Shown here: positions 17,648 through 25,935 of the stretch, one piece after another
Layout: each line of letters opens with the position of its first letter
Position numbering within the stretch: position 1 is the first letter of the stretch
NCBI RefSeq assembly: GCF_947490415.1
Contig: NZ_CANLGX010000007.1
Span: 1 to 64,000, forward strand
Source: an uncultured Eudoraea sp.
GTDB lineage: Bacteria > Bacteroidota > Bacteroidia > Flavobacteriales > Flavobacteriaceae
Direction: 5' to 3'
Length of the DNA stretch: 64,000 bases
Translations under genes and position numbers: made by a program
Notes under the pieces: model-generated
Told to the model about the DNA's origin: nothing
The model's database searches: none
What the model saw: the letters and a program-made list of their open reading frames with translations, nothing else

Positions 17648-18979
17648 ATGAAAAAACTTAGATATATTTTTATTGCTATAGTAGGAATATTAATTTTTTC
17701 GACTTTACTGGCATCCAGTATCCGTAATATTTATGGTTCAAAAGATGGTGGTTACGGTCGTTTTGGTATTCTGGTAAAACCATTAAAGTTTATGGCAGAA
17801 ATACCTTCGACGGTTAAGAAGGTATTTTCCCCCGCCGAGTTTTATGTTACCAATTCAACGTCGAAAGAAGGACTTACCTTTAACAAGAATTTTGAACTAA
17901 AGGAGTATCCTAATTTATTAGTGTCATATAAAGAAAAGGAATTTGATCAAAAATTTGATCTAATTGATCTTAATAACGGAAGCTTAATAAAAAGGTGGGA
18001 GCCCAATAATAAAACACTCTATGAGCAAGCATACAATTTAAATAATCCCAGAAAACCATCAAAAGGAAGTGATCTTTATTTTATGCATCCTCTAATTTTA
18101 GAAGATAGCACCTTAATATTTTCTGCTCAGCTTACTAGCTTACTAGCTAAAATTGATAAAAATAGTCAATTGATTTGGTTAAAGAATGACAGAACTTACC
18201 ACCATACCTTAGAGCTGGATATTAATGGAAATATTTATACATGTACCACGCCCTTCCAATCTAAAAAATATAATTTTTTGTCTGATAACTATGATATCTA
18301 TAAAAATAATATTATTGATGATCATATTACCTTAATAGATAAAAATAATGGAAATGAGCTATTTGATAAATCTATTATTGATATCTTGTTGGAAAATGGA
18401 TATGAAGATTTATTGTTAGCTAAGGGACAAATTAATAGTGATCCTGTTCACTTAAACGACATACAACCTGCCTTATATTCCACTGACCATTGGTTAGAGG
18501 GGGATCTTCTTATTTCATGCCGTAATTTGAGCGCTGTTTTTCTCTATCGGCCATCAACAAACAAAATTCTTTGGTTAAAATCAGGACCATGGTATAATCA
18601 GCACGATGTTGATTTTCTTGATGATGATAAGGTTTTAGTTTTTGGAAATGATGTCATACGTGAAGAGAGTATTATTGATCCAAGGTTAACAACATCGAAT
18701 CTCTTCTTTTCAAGTGAAAGACCTCATAATAATGCATATGTATATCATTTATCTAATGATAGTATTAGCACTCCATATACCGATCTTTTTCAAACTGAAG
18801 AAATCCATACATACACTTCTGGCAGGTGTGATATCCTACCTAATGGAGATATTTTTATAGAAGATACCAATCATGGAAGGATAATTATTGGGAATTCGAC
18901 AACCAAAAAAATAGAATATGTAAAACGACTCGATAAGGACCATATTTCCAGTCTTTTTTGGAGCCGTATTGTTAATTAA
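17648..18979 (+). CDS. Membrane-anchored arylsulfotransferase-like (ASST family) protein
   Basis: An N-terminal membrane helix (residues 5-25) is followed by a probable beta-propeller with many W/NG-type strand repeats. Two stretches resemble the arylsulfotransferase family: HHTLELDINGNIYTC (about residues 184-198) and NQHDVDFLDDDKVLVFGND (about 316-334), which match the His-containing active-site strands of ASST. Known ASSTs move sulfate between phenolic compounds without PAPS; the acceptor here is unknown and catalysis is not proven from sequence. It sits directly behind the cysQ-cysN operon (162-base gap) and ahead of two small membrane proteins and a PAPS sulfotransferase, so a role in sulfated polymer assembly is likely. 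No lipobox is seen. Confidence 0.65.
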   Translation: MKKLRYIFIAIVGILIFSTLLASSIRNIYGSKDGGYGRFGILVKPLKFMAEIPSTVKKVFSPAEFYVTNSTSKEGLTFNKNFELKEYPNLLVSYKEKEFDQKFDLIDLNNGSLIKRWEPNNKTLYEQAYNLNNPRKPSKGSDLYFMHPLILEDSTLIFSAQLTSLLAKIDKNSQLIWLKNDRTYHHTLELDINGNIYTCTTPFQSKKYNFLSDNYDIYKNNIIDDHITLIDKNNGNELFDKSIIDILLENGYEDLLLAKGQINSDPVHLNDIQPALYSTDHWLEGDLLISCRNLSAVFLYRPSTNKILWLKSGPWYNQHDVDFLDDDKVLVFGNDVIREESIIDPRLTTSNLFFSSERPHNNAYVYHLSNDSISTPYTDLFQTEEIHTYTSGRCDILPNGDIFIEDTNHGRIIIGNSTTKKIEYVKRLDKDHISSLFWSRIVN

Positions 18980-18992
18980 AAAATTGTAAGAT

Positions 18993-19145
18993 ATGCTTTT
19001 ATATTTAGGACCGGGACTTGGCGGCGGAATTATCGCCATAATTACAGGAATATTTTTAACTTTTTTTGCATTTTTAGTTGCTGTCTTCTGGCTTCCGCTA
19101 AAACGATTTTTTGGTTTTCTAAAAAGCAAATTTAACAAAGGATAG
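18993..19145 (+). CDS. 50-residue hydrophobic membrane protein
   Basis: This ORF is too short for the track. ATG at 18993 opens 50 codons ending in TAG at 19143-19145. The protein begins MLLYLGPGLGGGIIAIITG, is nearly all hydrophobic through about residue 36 and ends in a basic tail (LKRFFGFLKSKFNKG). It starts 13 bases after the ASST-like gene and ends one base before the next ORF, so it fits tightly into the operon, which supports it being a real gene. Gly-rich LGPGLGGG starts recur in small proteins of polysaccharide loci as I remember them, but no function is known to me. The basic tail suggests a cytoplasmic C-terminus. Confidence 0.68.
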   Translation: MLLYLGPGLGGGIIAIITGIFLTFFAFLVAVFWLPLKRFFGFLKSKFNKG

Positions 19146-19146
19146 T

Positions 19147-19530
19147 TTGGCATATTTTGCATTGGTTATTTTAACCGTAATCTCCTGTTTACTGTTTGAA
19201 TATTCGGGAATACCGAATACTTTAAAGACATTGATGTCAGCCTATCGTCAGCAATTTACTGTGATGTCCGACAAGAATTTAAAGGATGAAGAAAAACAAA
19301 AGCAATTAATGAATCTGATTCCAAAACAATTAATATTATTAGGCAAGCTTGTCCTTGGCATTATCCTTTTTATAGCACCTTTTTTAAGCCTCTTTCTTCT
19401 TAAAATTCTGGAACCTGATCTCAACCCTGATATTTTGATAACCTGGTGGGGTATAACTATCCCTATAGGAACCGTATTTTTATATATTTATATTAAACGC
19501 TTTTATGGCAACCTACAGCGCAACAGATAA
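19147..19530 (+). CDS. Small membrane protein of unknown function (TTG start)
   Basis: The ORF begins with TTG one base after the stop of the 50-aa gene. The 127-residue product has a first membrane helix (residues 2-18), a polar stretch containing KNLKDEEKQKQL, and two strong hydrophobic helices (about residues 58-80 and 92-115). I do not recognise the family. It overlaps the start of the following sulfotransferase by 26 bases, so translation is coupled to it. Position between an ASST-like protein and a PAPS sulfotransferase suggests a helper or membrane partner in sulfation; this is inference from context only. Confidence 0.7.
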   Translation: MAYFALVILTVISCLLFEYSGIPNTLKTLMSAYRQQFTVMSDKNLKDEEKQKQLMNLIPKQLILLGKLVLGIILFIAPFLSLFLLKILEPDLNPDILITWWGITIPIGTVFLYIYIKRFYGNLQRNR

Positions 19531-20524
19531 GTTTCTGCATAAGTTTTACCTTTCTAACTATAGTATTTCCAAAGCTACGTTGGAGATGGAAGAGCTACTT
19601 TACAGCCAAAAAGCAAAACAGTTGGAAGTAAAACAATATGTTTTTGTTACGGGTCTGGCAAGATCCGGAACTACGGCAGTTATGAATAAAATATTTGAAA
19701 CCGGGTTATATGCATCCTTGCAATACGCTAATATGCCATTTTTATTGAGTCCAAATCTTTGGAAGAGGAAATCAAAAATCGAATCTCATGAGAGGGCGCA
19801 TAAAGATGGAATTATCATTGACGGTAATTCGCCTGAAGAATTTGATGAATATTTCTGGAAAGTTTTCATGAATGACTCTTATATAATGAGTGATGGATTA
19901 GCTTTGCATGAAGCAGGTGAAGAGGTGTTGGAGAAATATTTAAAATATATCTCATTAATTTGCCTGGCCAAAGGAAAAGATAAATATATCTCCAAGAACA
20001 ATAATAATGTATTGCGTTTATCCACACTTAACAAAATTGATCATAGTAAAATAATTCTCCTGTTCAGGGATCCGTTATCTCATGCGTCTTCGTTAATGAA
20101 ACTTGACCGGAGGTTTTCAAAAAATCAAACTGAAGATCCCTTTACCCTTGAATATTTTAATTATCTGGGGCATCACGAGTTTGGTTTAAACCATAAACCA
20201 TTTCTGTTAACTTCTGACTTTGATGCTAATAGAGAATTGTATACCAAAGAAAGTTTGAACTATTGGTTAAGCGTTTGGCTTAACTATTATAGCTATATAT
20301 TGCAGAATATGGAAGATGACTACATGTTTGTTGGTTTTGAAGATTTGATCAAGAATCCTGACATGGTTTATTCTTATCTTGCAGATTGTCTAAGTCTGGA
20401 AATTGAATTTGAGGAGAGCAAAAAACATAATCCAACTACTTATGAAGTCTTGAATTATGATAGAGAATTGTTAAACCAATGTATTAAAGTCTATGATTCG
20501 CTTACAGAATTGAAAAAGTATTGA
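19505..20524 (+). CDS. PAPS-dependent sulfotransferase (carbohydrate type)
   Basis: The 5'-phosphosulfate-binding loop is FVTGLARSGTTAVM at residues 47-60, the RSGTT form seen in carbohydrate sulfotransferases. The second PAPS contact (3'-phosphate site) is likely in IILLFRDPLSHASSLMKLDRRF (about residue 180). The C-terminal part contains VGFEDLIKNPDMV, which resembles the YEDL..P segment of the family. Length 339 aa. It overlaps the preceding membrane-protein gene and is downstream of the PAPS-producing operon. The sugar substrate is unknown. Confidence 0.87.
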   Translation: MATYSATDKFLHKFYLSNYSISKATLEMEELLYSQKAKQLEVKQYVFVTGLARSGTTAVMNKIFETGLYASLQYANMPFLLSPNLWKRKSKIESHERAHKDGIIIDGNSPEEFDEYFWKVFMNDSYIMSDGLALHEAGEEVLEKYLKYISLICLAKGKDKYISKNNNNVLRLSTLNKIDHSKIILLFRDPLSHASSLMKLDRRFSKNQTEDPFTLEYFNYLGHHEFGLNHKPFLLTSDFDANRELYTKESLNYWLSVWLNYYSYILQNMEDDYMFVGFEDLIKNPDMVYSYLADCLSLEIEFEESKKHNPTTYEVLNYDRELLNQCIKVYDSLTELKKY

Positions 20525-20662
20525 CATTAATTTTTTAATAACATTACTACTGAGCACTTTTTTAGACTATTTGTCGTCTAACGAGTTCTTTCCATACAAG
20601 ATGATACCTATTCAATATAATTAATCTCATATTTTCGCAATTAAATTAAATAATTTGAATTA

Positions 20663-21661
20663 ATGAATATTCAAAATCTTTATCTTGACCCTAACCTCCA
20701 TATATTGGTAACTGGTGGAGCCGGATTTATTGGGTCCAATTTGTGTGAAGCGTTACTTACTAAAGGAAACAGAGTAACTTGCCTGGATAATTTTGCCACC
20801 GGGAAAAGGGAAAATATTGACCATTTACATGCCAATTCCAATTTTACCTTATTTGAAGGAGATATTAGAAACCTAGAGGATTGCCATAAAGCTTGTACAG
20901 GTGTGGATTATGTACTACATCAGGCAGCATTGGGATCTGTCCCTAGATCTATCAATGACCCCATAACAAGTAATGACGTCAATGTCTCTGGTTTTTTAAA
21001 TATGTTGGTTGCAGCCAGGGATGCAAAGGTAAAACGTTTTATCTATGCCGCCAGTTCTTCTACTTACGGCGACTCTGAAAACATGCCAAAAGTGGAAGAT
21101 ATAATCGGGAAACCTCTCTCCCCTTATGCCATCACAAAATATGTAAATGAACTCTATGCTGATATTTTTAGCAAAACCTACGGATTGGAAACTATAGGTT
21201 TACGCTATTTTAACGTTTTTGGAAGAAAACAGGATCCTAATGGGGCCTATGCAGCCGTGATTCCCAAATTTGTGATGCAACTTATGAAACATGAATCCCC
21301 TGTTATTAATGGGGACGGTAGTTATTCAAGGGATTTCACCTATATAGATAATGTACTGGAAATGAATATAAGGGCAATGGTATCGGAAAATCCTGATGCA
21401 GTTAATACGGTCTATAATGTGGCCTATGGTGAACGAACCGACTTAAATGAACTGGTGGGACTTTTAAAAGATTATTTAAGTAATTTTGATGCGGCAATTG
21501 CAAATGTGAATGCTGAGTATGGTCCCAACAGGCAGGGAGACGTACCCCATTCGCTGGCCTCAATAGAAAAGGCAAAAAAACTTCTGGGGTATACCCCTCA
21601 ATTTGATATAAAAAGAGGATTAAAAGAAGCCGTTACCTGGTACTGGCAAAATTTGAAATAA
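20663..21661 (+). CDS. UDP-N-acetylhexosamine(uronate) 4-epimerase-like SDR (TviC/WbpP-like)
   Basis: An extended SDR with [10 protein letters not shown] near residues 18-27, [21 protein letters not shown] and the YxxxK motif YAITKYVNE. The [10 protein letters not shown] signature and overall length (332 aa) match TviC/WbpP/Gne-type epimerases acting on UDP-GlcNAc, UDP-GalNAc or the uronic forms. It lies 8 bases upstream of the UDP-glucose dehydrogenase and in a cluster with a TviB/WbpO-like dehydrogenase. That resembles the tviB-tviC pair that makes UDP-GalNAcA for Vi antigen. Exact substrate cannot be read from the sequence. Confidence 0.88.
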   Translation: MNIQNLYLDPNLHILVTGGAGFIGSNLCEALLTKGNRVTCLDNFATGKRENIDHLHANSNFTLFEGDIRNLEDCHKACTGVDYVLHQAALGSVPRSINDPITSNDVNVSGFLNMLVAARDAKVKRFIYAASSSTYGDSENMPKVEDIIGKPLSPYAITKYVNELYADIFSKTYGLETIGLRYFNVFGRKQDPNGAYAAVIPKFVMQLMKHESPVINGDGSYSRDFTYIDNVLEMNIRAMVSENPDAVNTVYNVAYGERTDLNELVGLLKDYLSNFDAAIANVNAEYGPNRQGDVPHSLASIEKAKKLLGYTPQFDIKRGLKEAVTWYWQNLK

Positions 21662-21668
21662 TAATAAT

Positions 21669-23006
21669 ATGATGAACTTAACTGTAATAGGAACAGGTTA
21701 CGTGGGATTGGTTAGTGGTACCTGTTTTGCCGAAATGGGTAACAATGTTACTTGTATTGATATTGATTCCAAAAAAATAGCAGAACTTAAAAAAGGCATC
21801 ATACCTATTTATGAACCTGGATTAGAGGCCATGGTACAAAGAAATGTAGACAATAAAACCCTACATTTTAGTACAGATTTACATTTGAATTTAGACAGGT
21901 GTGATATAGCTTTCATTGCTGTTGGCACACCTATGGGTGAAGATGGATCAGCGGATTTACAGTATGTATTACAAGTGGCTTCTGAAATTGGTAAGCATAT
22001 GAATCATCCACTTATTATTGTGGACAAATCTACTGTCCCGGTTGGTACGGCAGACAAAGTAAAAGCAACTATAGAAAATGAACTCAAAAAACGAAATAAA
22101 AACATCGAATTTCATGTGGTGTCTAATCCTGAATTTTTAAAGGAAGGCGATGCCATTAACGATTTTATGAAGCCGGACCGCGTTGTAATTGGTTCGGATG
22201 ATGAAAATACAACTGCAAAAATGCGTGCATTATACGCTCCCTTCTTTAGAAGTAGTATGGATCGTTTGATTACCATGGATGTTCGCTCTGCAGAAATGAC
22301 CAAATATGTTGCCAATGCTATGTTAGCAACAAAAATTTCATTTATGAATGAAATTGCTAATATCTGTGAACTGGTTGGAGCAGATGTAAATAAAGTTCGA
22401 ATTGGAATTGGTTCTGACAGCAGAATTGGGTACAGCTTTATTTATCCCGGTAGCGGGTATGGGGGCTCTTGTTTCCCAAAAGATGTTAAAGCCCTGCACA
22501 GGACTGCCGCCCAACACGGATATGAGGCACAACTAATAAATGCGGTAGAAACCGTAAATGACCGGCAAAAATTGGTGATTGCTAAAAAAATAATCACTCG
22601 CTACGGTGAAGATTTATCAGGCAAAACATTTGCTGTTTGGGGATTGGCTTTTAAACCACAAACTAATGATATGAGGGAGGCAGCGGCCATTTATATAATT
22701 AAAGAACTCTCTAAAAGAGGTGCTACAATCCAGGCTTATGACCCGAAGGCAATGGAAGAAGCAGAGCATTTTTATTTGAAAGATGTGCCCAACGTAAGTT
22801 ATCACCATTCTAAATATGATACGCTCAAAGATGCCGACGCCATGATTTTATTGACGGAATGGAAAGAATTCAGATCCCCGGATTTTGAGGAATTGAAAAG
22901 TCAATTAAACGAACCTGTAATCTTTGATGGTCGCAATCAATACAACGATTCAAGTCTTAAGAAACAAGGCTTTGAATACTATCAGATTGGAAAAAAAAGT
23001 GTATAA
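21669..23006 (+). CDS. ugd: UDP-glucose 6-dehydrogenase
   Basis: This NAD-dependent enzyme oxidises UDP-glucose to UDP-glucuronate. The Rossmann motif GTGYVGLVSGTCFAEMG is at residues 8-24. The catalytic Cys lies in GSGYGGSCFPKDVKAL (Cys about 268). The C-terminal domain has FAVWGLAFKPQTNDMREAAA. Length 445 aa is standard. Its product can be turned into UDP-galacturonate by the epimerase at 12.2 kb. It is 8 bases from the upstream epimerase and 28 bases from the next dehydrogenase. Confidence 0.95.
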   Translation: MMNLTVIGTGYVGLVSGTCFAEMGNNVTCIDIDSKKIAELKKGIIPIYEPGLEAMVQRNVDNKTLHFSTDLHLNLDRCDIAFIAVGTPMGEDGSADLQYVLQVASEIGKHMNHPLIIVDKSTVPVGTADKVKATIENELKKRNKNIEFHVVSNPEFLKEGDAINDFMKPDRVVIGSDDENTTAKMRALYAPFFRSSMDRLITMDVRSAEMTKYVANAMLATKISFMNEIANICELVGADVNKVRIGIGSDSRIGYSFIYPGSGYGGSCFPKDVKALHRTAAQHGYEAQLINAVETVNDRQKLVIAKKIITRYGEDLSGKTFAVWGLAFKPQTNDMREAAAIYIIKELSKRGATIQAYDPKAMEEAEHFYLKDVPNVSYHHSKYDTLKDADAMILLTEWKEFRSPDFEELKSQLNEPVIFDGRNQYNDSSLKKQGFEYYQIGKKSV

Positions 23007-23033
23007 ACTTTTACTGACAACCTAAGAAAAAAG

Positions 23034-24314
23034 ATGAGTAAAATAAAAATAGCTATAATAGGATTGGGATATGTAGGCCTTCCATTGGCACGTTTGTTTG
23101 CCACAAAATACCCTGTGATAGGTTTCGACATCAATACAAAAAGAATAGCAGAACTGAAATCAGGTACGGATAGTACGCTTGAAGTGGAGGATGACATCCT
23201 GTGTGCTGTTTTGCAGGATAATCCGAATATGGAAAAAGGTTTGTTCTGTACTGATGAATTAGAAGCTATTAAGGATTGCAATTACTACATTGTTACGGTA
23301 CCAACACCGGTAGATAATACTAACAGGCCTATTCTGACCCCTCTATACAAGTCGAGTGAAACTGTGGGCAAGGTATTAAATCAAGGAGATACAGTCATTT
23401 ACGAATCAACAGTTTATCCCGGTGTTACCGAGGACGAATGTGTACCTATTTTGGAAAAAATAAGCGGTTTAACTTTCAACAAAGACTTTTTTGTAGGTTA
23501 TTCCCCTGAGCGCATAAATCCCGGGGATAAGGAACATACTATAGAAAAAATACTAAAAGTAACTTCAGGATCCACTTCTGACGCGGCGAAAAAGATAGAC
23601 GATTTATACGCCTCAGTAATCACTGCAGGCACGTACCTGGCACCTAGTATTAAGGTAGCCGAAGCAGCTAAAGTTATTGAAAATTCTCAGCGCGACATTA
23701 ATATTGCCTTTGTAAACGAACTGGCTAAAATATTTAATTTAATGAAAATTGACACCCAGGATGTCCTGAAAGCCGCAGGAACCAAATGGAATTTTTTACC
23801 CTTTAAACCGGGACTCGTTGGTGGACACTGCATTGGCGTTGACCCTTATTATTTGGCGCAAAAAGCTCAGGAATTTGGGTATCATCCTGAAATTATACTT
23901 GCGGGAAGACGTATAAACGACGGTATGGGGAAATATGTAGCATCCGAGGTGGTAAAACTAATGTTGCAAAAGGATATAAAGGTAAAAGGTTCCAAAATAT
24001 TGGTACTGGGGATTACTTTTAAGGAAAATTGCCCGGATGTTAGGAATACTAAAGCTCTAGATGTCATAAATAACTTAAAAAGTTATGGTGCAGAGATTAC
24101 CATTTATGACCCCTGGGCTGATCCAGAAGAGGTCCTACATGATTACAACATAAAAACCAATAATGAACTACCTAGCGAAATCTATGACTCTATTATACTT
24201 GTGGTTTCGCATAATAAATTTTTAGAATTGGATTTGCGCAGTAGGCTCTCCAAAAATGGGGTTTTATATGACGTTAAGGGATTTTTAAAAACCAAGGTTG
24301 ACGGCAGATTGTGA
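23034..24314 (+). CDS. UDP-N-acetyl-D-hexosamine dehydrogenase (TviB/WbpO/WbpA-like)
   Basis: A second nucleotide-sugar dehydrogenase, clearly different from Ugd. It has [16 protein letters not shown] near the N-terminus, the [13 protein letters not shown] motif and [16 protein letters not shown] with the catalytic Cys near residue 266. These are the hallmarks of the TviB/WbpO/WbpA branch, which oxidises UDP-GlcNAc or UDP-GalNAc to the uronic acid. Length 426 aa is usual. The three genes 20.7-24.3 kb form a tight sugar-acid operon. Choice between GlcNAc and GalNAc is not readable here. Confidence 0.92.
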   Translation: MSKIKIAIIGLGYVGLPLARLFATKYPVIGFDINTKRIAELKSGTDSTLEVEDDILCAVLQDNPNMEKGLFCTDELEAIKDCNYYIVTVPTPVDNTNRPILTPLYKSSETVGKVLNQGDTVIYESTVYPGVTEDECVPILEKISGLTFNKDFFVGYSPERINPGDKEHTIEKILKVTSGSTSDAAKKIDDLYASVITAGTYLAPSIKVAEAAKVIENSQRDINIAFVNELAKIFNLMKIDTQDVLKAAGTKWNFLPFKPGLVGGHCIGVDPYYLAQKAQEFGYHPEIILAGRRINDGMGKYVASEVVKLMLQKDIKVKGSKILVLGITFKENCPDVRNTKALDVINNLKSYGAEITIYDPWADPEEVLHDYNIKTNNELPSEIYDSIILVVSHNKFLELDLRSRLSKNGVLYDVKGFLKTKVDGRL

Positions 24315-24426
24315 TGACCAAAAAATTAATTATGGATTATTTACACTTTGTCCGTACGCAAAACGTTATCAGGGTTGTTTTGAAACATAATTAAGAATAT
24401 CAATAGGCGATTGACATGTTAAACAA

Positions 24427-25200
24427 ATGGCAAATACAAAGACTTCAACATATATTTTTCTAAAAGGAAAACTAAAAAAATGTATTGCCCAGCTTTTCGG
24501 AAATAAGCAATACGAAAAATTGGTAATACTAGGACGTCAGCGAACTGGCTCAAGTCTTTTAAAGACACTGCTTCACGCTCATCCTAAAATTGATATTGAA
24601 GGTGAAGTGTTCCGGTTACTGGAAGGTAAAAGTTGTAGAACCGTTTGGAAAGAAACGTTTTCTAAAAAGTTGCCTTGGATAAAGTATGCAGGCTTTAAAC
24701 TTTTTTATAATCATCCAGATGACAGTGAGGATAGAGAAGTTTGGGAAATCTTAAATGCTGACACTAATGTCAAAGTTATACATATAAAACGTGAAAACAT
24801 TTTAAGGACCTATATTTCTAAATTGATAGCTCTAAAGACCGGTGCATGGAACAGCCGTCAGGAGGAGGAAAAAACAGAATTTTTGGATAAACGTGTCAAA
24901 GTTGATGTTGAACATTGTTTGAATGAACTAAGGGAAATCAAAAAGCTAGAAGCGCAATTTGGCAAGACTCGATTTCCAAATCATCCATACATTGAGCTTT
25001 CCTTTGAAGAACTCACTCAAGATAAAGAAGGTCAATTAAGTCGTATTTATTCATTTTTGGGATTAGAGTACGAAAAAATAGAAAAAACAAAAATTAATCT
25101 GAAAAGGCAGAACCCTGAAGGTCTGAGAGAATTGATTTTAAATTACGACGATTTGGTGGAGAAAATAAGTCATTCCGAATTTAAGAATCTTTTATCTTGA
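24427..25200 (+). CDS. PAPS-dependent sulfotransferase
   Basis: The 5'-phosphosulfate-binding loop is ILGRQRTGSSLLKTLLHAHP (residues 34-53), with RTGSS replacing RSGTT; this variant is common in Stf0/NodH-like and other carbohydrate sulfotransferases. VIHIKRENILRTYISKLIA (about residue 115) resembles the 3'-phosphate site, and ELSFEELTQDKEGQLSRIYSFLGL matches the usual C-terminal motif. Length 257 aa is short but complete. It follows the sugar dehydrogenase by 112 bases. The acceptor sugar is unknown. Confidence 0.87.
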   Translation: MANTKTSTYIFLKGKLKKCIAQLFGNKQYEKLVILGRQRTGSSLLKTLLHAHPKIDIEGEVFRLLEGKSCRTVWKETFSKKLPWIKYAGFKLFYNHPDDSEDREVWEILNADTNVKVIHIKRENILRTYISKLIALKTGAWNSRQEEEKTEFLDKRVKVDVEHCLNELREIKKLEAQFGKTRFPNHPYIELSFEELTQDKEGQLSRIYSFLGLEYEKIEKTKINLKRQNPEGLRELILNYDDLVEKISHSEFKNLLS

Positions 25201-25935
25201 GTTCCGTCAAATCTGTCATGGTGAAACTTTTATTTCATCAACTTATTAAGAATTGAACAATTTGAAGGCTTTCCAAAAGTCACAATCAAAAATTTATTCC
25301 AGTTATCACTCCTGCACGACAATTAAATTCAGTAGAATTATACAATTTTAGAATGATCACCTTATATAATCCATTATTCTTAGTCCACTAAAAGCCAAAA
25401 ATTAAACGATGAACAAAGGGAAAACTCGTTAAAAAGTGCTATTCAATATACGTACAAATCATACATCTATGGTTGTTAGAAAAACAAAGTGGATACAAAA
25501 ATATGTTCATCGATATGCCTACGCCACCGCTGTATTAACTTCTTTTAATAAACCATATTTTAGAAAATATGGAGCATGGGTAAGAGTAATGCCAATTCCA
25601 TAAAAGCTGCCCAAAAGCACAAAATAATTTTCAAAGAGAAAGTAAACCATTTTAGCATTTAGTGCATTGAATCGATATTAGAACAAAAAAATTGATTCCA
25701 TATTGGACTTAATTGGTCAATACTTCTTAAAAACCTAAACAATTTGTTAAAAAAAAGTGTAGTTCATCGAATAAAAAATCCGTTGACATCCAAACCTAAA
25801 AGTTGTAACGTAAAAGATTCAGTGCCAAACAGGTAATTCATCGAAAAATTGATGGTTTTTATCGATGATATTTAATTTTTATATAGTTTTATCAAACCCA
25901 AATTTGATTATCATAATACTTAATTTATCTTACAC
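25201..25935. promoter_or_regulatory. Long AT-rich leader of the lyase gene with repeated TTCATCGA motifs
   Basis: I see no gene in this 735-base stretch. It contains repeated ATCGA-centred motifs: GTAGTTCATCGAATAAAA near 25757, GTAATTCATCGAAAAATT near 25832, an inverted half TATCGATGAT near 25859, and GTTCATCGATATG near 25504. The two TTCATCGA sites about 75 bases apart resemble direct-repeat half sites of LytTR-type regulators (GTTCATC), but the assignment is a guess. A promoter for the secreted lyase should be in the last 100 bases. Confidence 0.3.
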
